Of a stretch of 23,870 nt of DNA, positions 19,417 to 23,870 are shown one piece after another. This DNA comes from Hypsibius dujardini (taxonomy: Eukaryota; Tardigrada; Eutardigrada; Parachela; Hypsibiidae): the NCBI GenBank assembly GCA_001579985.1, contig LRSR01000285.1, forward strand, positions 1 through 23,870, read 5' to 3'. The notes beneath the pieces were generated by a model. It saw nothing but the letters and a program-made list of their open reading frames with translations. It was not told the origin of the DNA and ran no database searches. The number at the start of each line of letters is the position of its first letter. Position 1 is the stretch's first letter. A program made the translations under genes and the position numbers.

Positions 19417-22337
19417 GCCTGTTTGTCTGCCTGTTTGTCTGTTTGCCTGTCTGCCTATCTGTTTATCTGTTTGTCTGTCTGCCTGCCTGTCTACCTGTCT
19501 GTCTATCTGTTTGTCCGTCTGTCTGTTTGTCTGTCTGTTTGTCTGTTTGTCCGTCTGGGTGTCTGTCTATCTGTTTATCTGTGTGCCAGTCTGTTCATCT
19601 GCCATTCTTTTTACTTGTCTGTCGATATACCTATCCGACTGCCGACTTATCGGTTTCGGTAGTCCGTCTGTATATTTGTCTCCCAAGCTTGCCATATCTG
19701 TCCATCTGTCTGTCGGGCAACTTATCAGTCTGTTTTCGTCTTGTCTGACCGATTTCTCTACATTGCCCGTCTGTGTTTTTATTTTGTATGTCATCCTGAA
19801 CGTTTCTTTTCAGATGCGGATGACTTTTTGCGTGCTAAACATGTGGCGTCCAGCCGCTACCGCCGCAATCAGAAGCTCATGGCGGACACGTTCAGCGAAT
19901 CCCTCGTTCCGGATGGCAAAATGCTCGTCAACGAGCAACGCATTACCGTGGGTGTTTGCCGTTTTTGTTACGTGTCCCTTTCGTATTGGTGGCGGTACTT
20001 GGAATGGGTGTTAACTGGTGTCAAATTATGCAGCTACTTCGCAAGCAAGTACAGTCACTGGCTCACCATCAGGTGATGCTCGTCGCGGATAAGAAGGAAA
20101 TGATGGAGAAGCAGGCGATCAAACGACAGAAGTTGCTGGATGACAGTGAGGCGTTCGACGTCAAGTGGGCTGCCGTCAAGGAGGTAGTTCACTGAAAGTT
20201 CCCCGATGTCTGTCTGTTATCGATGGGGTTTTAGTCTAACTCTCTCCGTGTCTGTCTGTCTGTCTGTCTGCCTGCCTGTCTGCCTGTCTGTCTGCCTGTC
20301 TGTTTGTTTGTCTGTCTGCCTGTCTGTCTACTATCTGTCTGTTTGTCTGTCTGTCTGCTTATCTGTCTGTCTGTTCATCTCTCTGTCTTTTTATTCGATT
20401 CCTAGGAATGCAAGCCGGTGACAAAGGAGCAGTACCAGGCCATGGTGGAGAAGTACCACAAAATGTTCGAGAAGCACGTGGCGGAATATCAGGCGCAACA
20501 GGCGGCAGCACGCACGCAACAGGAGCAGTCACAGAAAGTAGCAGACGATCTGCAGCAACAGCAGCAGCAGCAGCAGCCGATGCTCCACATTCCGCCCCCG
20601 TTGGAGCAGGTTCCGCAGCAGCAGATAGACCAGTATCCGCTGCAACAGCATCCCCAACAACAGCACCAACAACTGATGAATCCGCCGGCGCAATATCCGC
20701 GACAATTGCAACAGCAGCAACAACAACAACAAATGAACCCATCACCGATGCAGTACCCCCAACAGCAGATGACCCCGCCGATGATGCAGTACAATATGGC
20801 GCCCGTTGCCGCTGCGCCGATCGCGATCGAGCAACCTCCCCCGGCCGCTGCATTGCCGTCAGCTGATTTCGGTTAGTGTTAACTCCATAGACCGATTTTC
20901 GGTATTTTAGTTTATCGTAAAGCGATATCGTTGAATTCTCCTTAATCAACATCGAATTCAGGTCTTCCACCTCCCATCGCGGTCAGCCCGGAAACAGTCC
21001 GAACGACCTCGCCGCTGGATGCTCTGTTGGGACCACCGGCAAGTCCGCTGATCCCACAGCCGATCCCGGTGTTGGCGACCGTGCCGGTCTTGCCGCCGCC
21101 GATCCAAGAAGAGGTCCAAAAAACGCAGGAGGATGGCATTCCTCCTCCGACCGTCGTAACAGCCGACACCGACGTTGAAATGAAGGACGAAAGCGCCGCG
21201 CCGATTACAGTTGAAGCTGCAGCTGAAGTGACTCCCGCCACCGAAACTACCGAAACCTCCGCCGTTGAGAATGTCAGTGAAACCTCCGGCACCATTGAGA
21301 ATGTCAGTGAGAGCTCCGGCGCCATTGAGATTGTCAGTGAGAGCTCCGGCGCCATTGAGAATGTCAGTGAGACCTCCGGCGCCATTGAGATTGTCAGTGA
21401 GACCTCCGTCGCCATTGAGAATGTCAGTGAGAGCTCCGTCACCGTTGAGAATGTCAGTGAGAGCTCCGTCGCCGTTGTGCAGCCAGCTGCAGTTGCCGAA
21501 GAGACTGCAGCCGCTGTGGTTGCGCCTGCGACTTCTGACGGGAACGTGGACATGGATGACGCTGTCGCCAGCGACGATATCGAAATGATGGACGGCACTC
21601 CACTGGTGCCGGCGGCGGAAGAACCCGTCGTTGAGACTGTTACTTCGCCGGCAGCGACCGTTACTTCGCCGGCAGCGACCGTCGAAGAGGTCGCACAAGG
21701 GCTCTCCCCCAAACCGGCGAAGGAGGAGCTGGAATCAGATCTCATCTCCGCGGATTCCTCTCCTGCGCCTGCTGTGACAGTTGATGAAGTTGTCGCAACT
21801 GTTCCCACGACTCAGGAAGGTGGGAAGTCGGAAGAAGCGTTGGAAGAAGCAGCGTCGGAAGCCGAGAAGGTTTCGGAAGCGGTCAAGGCTTCCGAGCCGG
21901 ACACCGAAACTGCTGGGACTGTTGGCACTGTCGAACCAGACATCATTCCGCTGGTTGAGCCCAGTCCCGCGGAAACTGAAAGTGCGCAGGCGAAGGTCGC
22001 AGTGCCTGAGGCAGCGGAAGAGGAGAATGTGGAATCTGCAGTTGAAAAGCCGGCGACTCCTCTTCCTCCTCCTCCTGCCGTCGTGGTGGAGCAGGAGGAA
22101 GCCGTCATGGGGGAGCAGAAGGAAGCGGGGGATTTGGCGACATCTTTGGACTCGGTTTCGGAGATTGCGCCAGCACAGGAAGCGAATCTCGTGGTTTCTC
22201 CGGAAGAAACTCTGGCACCGACCGCGGAAACTTTAGTTGCTCCGGCCGAGGTGGTGCCGGTTGTTTCAGAGTCTGCCGCACCGACCGTCGTGGAAGAGGA
22301 TTGCGGCGGACAGGGAATGGCCGATTTTCGTTTGTAA
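17320..22337 (+). CDS. SMARCE1: SMARCE1/BAF57 HMG-box subunit of the SWI/SNF (BAF) complex, long-tailed
   Basis: Nine exons: 17320-17388, 17446-17563, 18128-18423, 18712-18849, 18918-19284, 19814-19947, 20034-20183, 20406-20871, 20962-22337; 1037 aa, phases consistent. SMARCE1 is a nuclear, DNA-bending subunit of BAF chromatin remodelling complexes. Residues 1-60 are Gly- then Gln-rich. The HMG box spans about 150-215: KPLIPYLRFSKS, VWEKVKTENPGL, EIGRIIGKQWRE, YVKAQNAFMESPE. The BAF57 coiled-coil signature follows: SSRYRRNQKLMADTFSES, then LLRKQVQSLAHHQ and KRQKLLDDSEAFD. After it come a Gln/Pro/Met-rich block (exon 8) and a 458-residue tail rich in Val, Glu, Ser, Ala and Pro with seven 10-residue repeats. 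Human SMARCE1 is 411 aa with a shorter acidic tail, so the extra length is in the N-terminal linker and C-terminus. Start at 17320 is the first ATG of the frame; 17341 is an alternative. Confidence 0.95.
17389..17445 (+). other. 57-base intron 1 of SMARCE1, stop-free and a multiple of three
   Basis: CAAATG/GTAAAC to TGCAATTTCAG. The frame stays open through it, adding 19 residues if retained. A second acceptor lies 9 bases on (17454) and a third at 17457 (CAGCAG). Confidence 0.6.
17564..18127 (+). other. SMARCE1 intron 2
   Basis: 564 bases with no gene. It contains short TTGATTGATTG runs near 17702-17725 and 17938-17960 and otherwise plain AT-rich sequence, ending in a TTTCCTAACAG acceptor. 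Confidence 0.7.
18493..18660 (+). repeat. TTGA-core minisatellite in SMARCE1 intron 3
   Basis: Four units of about 40-55 bases: TTGATTGATTGATTGA followed by the private spacer TGGACCCTTTCAAGCAA or a close variant. Confidence 0.85.
19337..19622 (+). repeat. TCTG array in SMARCE1 intron 5
   Basis: Long TCTG array with TTTG, CCTG and TATC variants; the rest of intron 19285-19813 is degenerate pyrimidine-rich sequence of the same kind up to the CTTTTCAG acceptor. Confidence 0.9.
20205..20392 (+). repeat. TCTG array in SMARCE1 intron 7
   Basis: TCTG array occupying almost the whole 222-base intron (20184-20405), running from close to the donor into the pyrimidine tract of the acceptor. Confidence 0.9.
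21264..21473 (+). repeat. Seven 30-base coding repeats in SMARCE1 exon 9
   Basis: Seven in-frame copies of a 10-residue unit of the form (I/V)E(N/I)VSE(S/T)S(G/V)(A/T), differing mostly by single bases. A 21-base unit encoding VTSPAAT is also doubled at about 21639-21680. Confidence 0.92.
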
Positions 22338-22751
22338 TTAATTAGATTGTTTGTGTTGTAATCCAGTTCGTCACATTCTTAGCATCACCTCTTTTTCACC
22401 TTTTTTTCTCTCCTTTTTCTTCTTCTCCCGTATCTCCCGTATCTCGGGTCTGTTTGCAGTTTTACCGTCACGTCCTCTGACTAATCGAGCCACGGAACAT
22501 TCATGCCCAACCACGTCTCCCGTGCTGCATTTTTATTTTAAACGCACTATCTCGCACACGGGGCGGAAGAGCAACTCAAGAGAGAGAAAACTCAACGAAG
22601 AAATCGCTGCAACTTTTCGACCGCCCACTCCAGGAAACCCTCGTACAGCTCTCTCAACGTCCATTTCTGTAAGACACAAAAAAACCATAACGATCTCGTC
22701 TGAAGAAGCAACAACGGGAGGAGAGAAACACACAAAACGAGACTGCAAAAA
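22338..22751. other. 3' intergenic interval between SMARCE1 and DNAJA3
   Basis: 414 bases between convergent stops holding both 3' UTRs. It contains a pyrimidine-rich tract (about 22380-22440) and the minus-strand AATAAA at 22537-22532. I see no AATAAA on the plus strand for SMARCE1. Open frames here are not supported as genes. Confidence 0.5.
22532..22537 (-). terminator. AATAAA poly(A) signal of DNAJA3
   Basis: TTTATT on the plus strand, 215 bases beyond the DNAJA3 stop, reads AATAAA on the minus strand. Confidence 0.5.
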
Positions 22752-23870
22752 TCACACTTTAGTTCGCTCTTTGGCCGACGCCGTTGAGGACGTCTCCCCG
22801 TCGCCCTCACTCTTCTTCACCTTATTGACAGTGCCCTTGACGCCCTTCTCCGTGTCGGCAAACTCGGCCAGCACCTGGCGCTGCTTCTCCGTGAGCCTCT
22901 TCGGCACCTTAATCTTAATATGGAGATAATGATCGCCGTAGCCGTAACTATTCAGCTTCCTGATGCCCTTCCCCGGCAGCTGGATCCGCGTGTGCGAGGA
23001 CGTCCCCGCGGGTATGTCCACATTGTGGTCCTCGTAAATCCCCTCCACTTTAATAGTCCCACCGAGGGCGGCCTGCGCGAAACTGATCTCCTGATCGCTG
23101 TGCACGTCCGCGCCGTCGCGCCGGAAGACGTCGCTGCGACTCACCCGGAACGTGATGAAGATCTCCTTCGTGCCGACCGGCATCCGCACCGTCTGCCCGT
23201 CCTCCACGCCCGGCGGCACCGGCACCGTCACCTGCTTCTTCTGGACCGTCTTCCCCTTACCCTCGCACTCGCTGCAGGGGTTCTTGATGATGACCCGGGT
23301 GCCGCGACACTGTCGACAAGTGCTCCGCATGACGAAGGGCCCCGTCGAGACGGTCTCCATCCCGGAGCCGTTACACGCGGGGCACTTGACCGGCTTCGAG
23401 CCGGTCTCGCACTTCGAGCCGTTACACTTGAGACACGTGTCGGTGATGTTCACCCGGATTTGCTTGTTCACACCGCGAGCGGCCTCCTGGAACGTCAGGT
23501 CCATCACAATCTCCTGGCTCCGGCCGAAGCCCGACAGGTTGTCCGCCGTGTCTTCCGTGGGGTCGAAGCCCATTTGCCCGCTGGATTTGAACTGGTCCCC
23601 GAAGATCCGCCGGAAGAGTTCCTCCGGGTCGATGTTTACGTTTTGGTATTGGTATTGGGCGCCACCGAAACCGGAGCTTCCGGAAGCTCCGCCGGGGTGT
23701 TGCTGTTGTTGTTGCTGTTGGTAGTCCGAACCCGCGGTGCCCCATTGGTCGTAGTGCTTGCGCTTGGCGTCGTCACTTAGGAGCTCGTACGCCTCGGAGA
23801 CCTCTTGGAACTTTTTGTGCGCTTGTGGGTCGTTTTTGTTGGTGTCCGGGTGGTACTTTTTCGCTTGCTG
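22752..23870 (-). CDS. DNAJA3: DNAJA3/Tid1-type mitochondrial Hsp40 co-chaperone (5' end outside window)
   Basis: One open exon of 372 codons plus stop, running off the right edge. It stimulates the ATPase of mitochondrial Hsp70 and delivers unfolded clients. Seen: the end of the J-domain with [13 protein letters not shown] (HPD near 23852-23844) and [18 protein letters not shown]; a Gln/Gly-rich linker; [14 protein letters not shown]; four zinc-binding CxxC repeats (CLKC, CPAC, CRQC, CSEC, about 23435-23265); then [36 protein letters not shown], and [20 protein letters not shown], all close to animal DNAJA3. The second glycines of some zinc repeats are replaced (CNGSKC, CRGTRV), as is common in this subfamily. 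The mitochondrial presequence and the start of the J-domain are missing only because of the window edge. The frame is GC-rich, mostly C/G-ending and intronless here, unlike its neighbours. The stop follows KERTKV. Confidence 0.96.
   Translation of the reverse strand, partial: QQAKKYHPDTNKNDPQAHKKFQEVSEAYELLSDDAKRKHYDQWGTAGSDYQQQQQQQHPGGASGSSGFGGAQYQYQNVNIDPEELFRRIFGDQFKSSGQMGFDPTEDTADNLSGFGRSQEIVMDLTFQEAARGVNKQIRVNITDTCLKCNGSKCETGSKPVKCPACNGSGMETVSTGPFVMRSTCRQCRGTRVIIKNPCSECEGKGKTVQKKQVTVPVPPGVEDGQTVRMPVGTKEIFITFRVSRSDVFRRDGADVHSDQEISFAQAALGGTIKVEGIYEDHNVDIPAGTSSHTRIQLPGKGIRKLNSYGYGDHYLHIKIKVPKRLTEKQRQVLAEFADTEKGVKGTVNKVKKSEGDGETSSTASAKERTKV

Noticed and set aside
18921-20014. Long open frames rich in Cys-Leu-Ser-Val repeats (also near 1349-1624, 4247-4534, 10968-11302, 13531-13897)
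   Set aside because: Translations of TCTG arrays, which stay open in several frames. They lie in introns of genes whose exons splice around them.
21265-21588. Plus-strand alternative-frame protein with MRMSVRAPAPL-type repeats
   Set aside because: Frame-shifted reading of the 30-base coding repeats of SMARCE1.
20942-21808. Minus-strand open frame of 288 codons, Ser/Thr-rich
   Set aside because: Antisense to SMARCE1 exon 9; it is open because the sense repeats lack the relevant stops. It has no recognisable domain.
22920-23780. Plus-strand open frame of 286 codons rich in Arg, Leu and Val
   Set aside because: Antisense shadow of the GC-rich DNAJA3 exon, whose sense frame is clearly conserved.

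Overview
This is nuclear DNA from an animal, almost certainly a gene-dense invertebrate. The genes are split by short spliceosomal introns (GT-AG, many of 57-100 bases) and encode proteins typical of animals. I cannot name the species from sequence alone. A compact genome of tardigrade type would fit the density and the small introns, but that is a guess. I see no tRNA, rRNA, CRISPR array, insertion sequence or bacterial-style operon.

Layout: six genes strictly alternate in strand. They are a PRMT7-like arginine methyltransferase (+, 197-2133), a SENP6/7-type SUMO protease (-, 8042-2309), the tRNA wobble-uridine thiolase CTU1 (+, 8792-12475), Integrator subunit INTS13/Asunder (-, 16552-12678), the BAF-complex HMG-box protein SMARCE1/BAF57 (+, 17320-22337) and the mitochondrial Hsp40 DNAJA3/Tid1 (-, 5' end off the right edge, stop at 22752). 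This gives three convergent pairs with gaps of 175, 202 and 414 bases and two divergent pairs sharing 5' regions of about 750 bases. Exon models were built by eye from protein conservation, splice consensus and phase. All are phase-consistent: PRMT7 has 3 exons, SENP6/7 8, CTU1 7, INTS13 10, SMARCE1 9, and DNAJA3 is uninterrupted in the window.

The genes are housekeeping functions with no shared pathway, so the alternation looks like compaction rather than an operon.

Two kinds of simple repeat fill the larger introns. TCTG/CAGA tetranucleotide arrays occur in 12 of 32 introns and in none of the five intergenic gaps. Minisatellites built on a TTGA/TCAA core, each with its own private spacer, fill others. 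Most long open frames outside the exons are by-products of these arrays.

Most notable points: (1) PRMT7 is reduced to one module, joining the N-terminal Rossmann half of module 1 to the C-terminal barrel of module 2 across a TCTG-filled intron; this is either a real single-module enzyme or an assembly collapse. (2) CTU1 intron 6 holds a long palindrome of about 800 bases (arms of about 320), itself flanked by oppositely oriented TCTG and CAGA arrays. (3) SMARCE1 has a very long acidic, repeat-bearing tail and a stop-free 57-base intron. (4) The INTS13 start codon sits on an exon that contributes only five coding bases.
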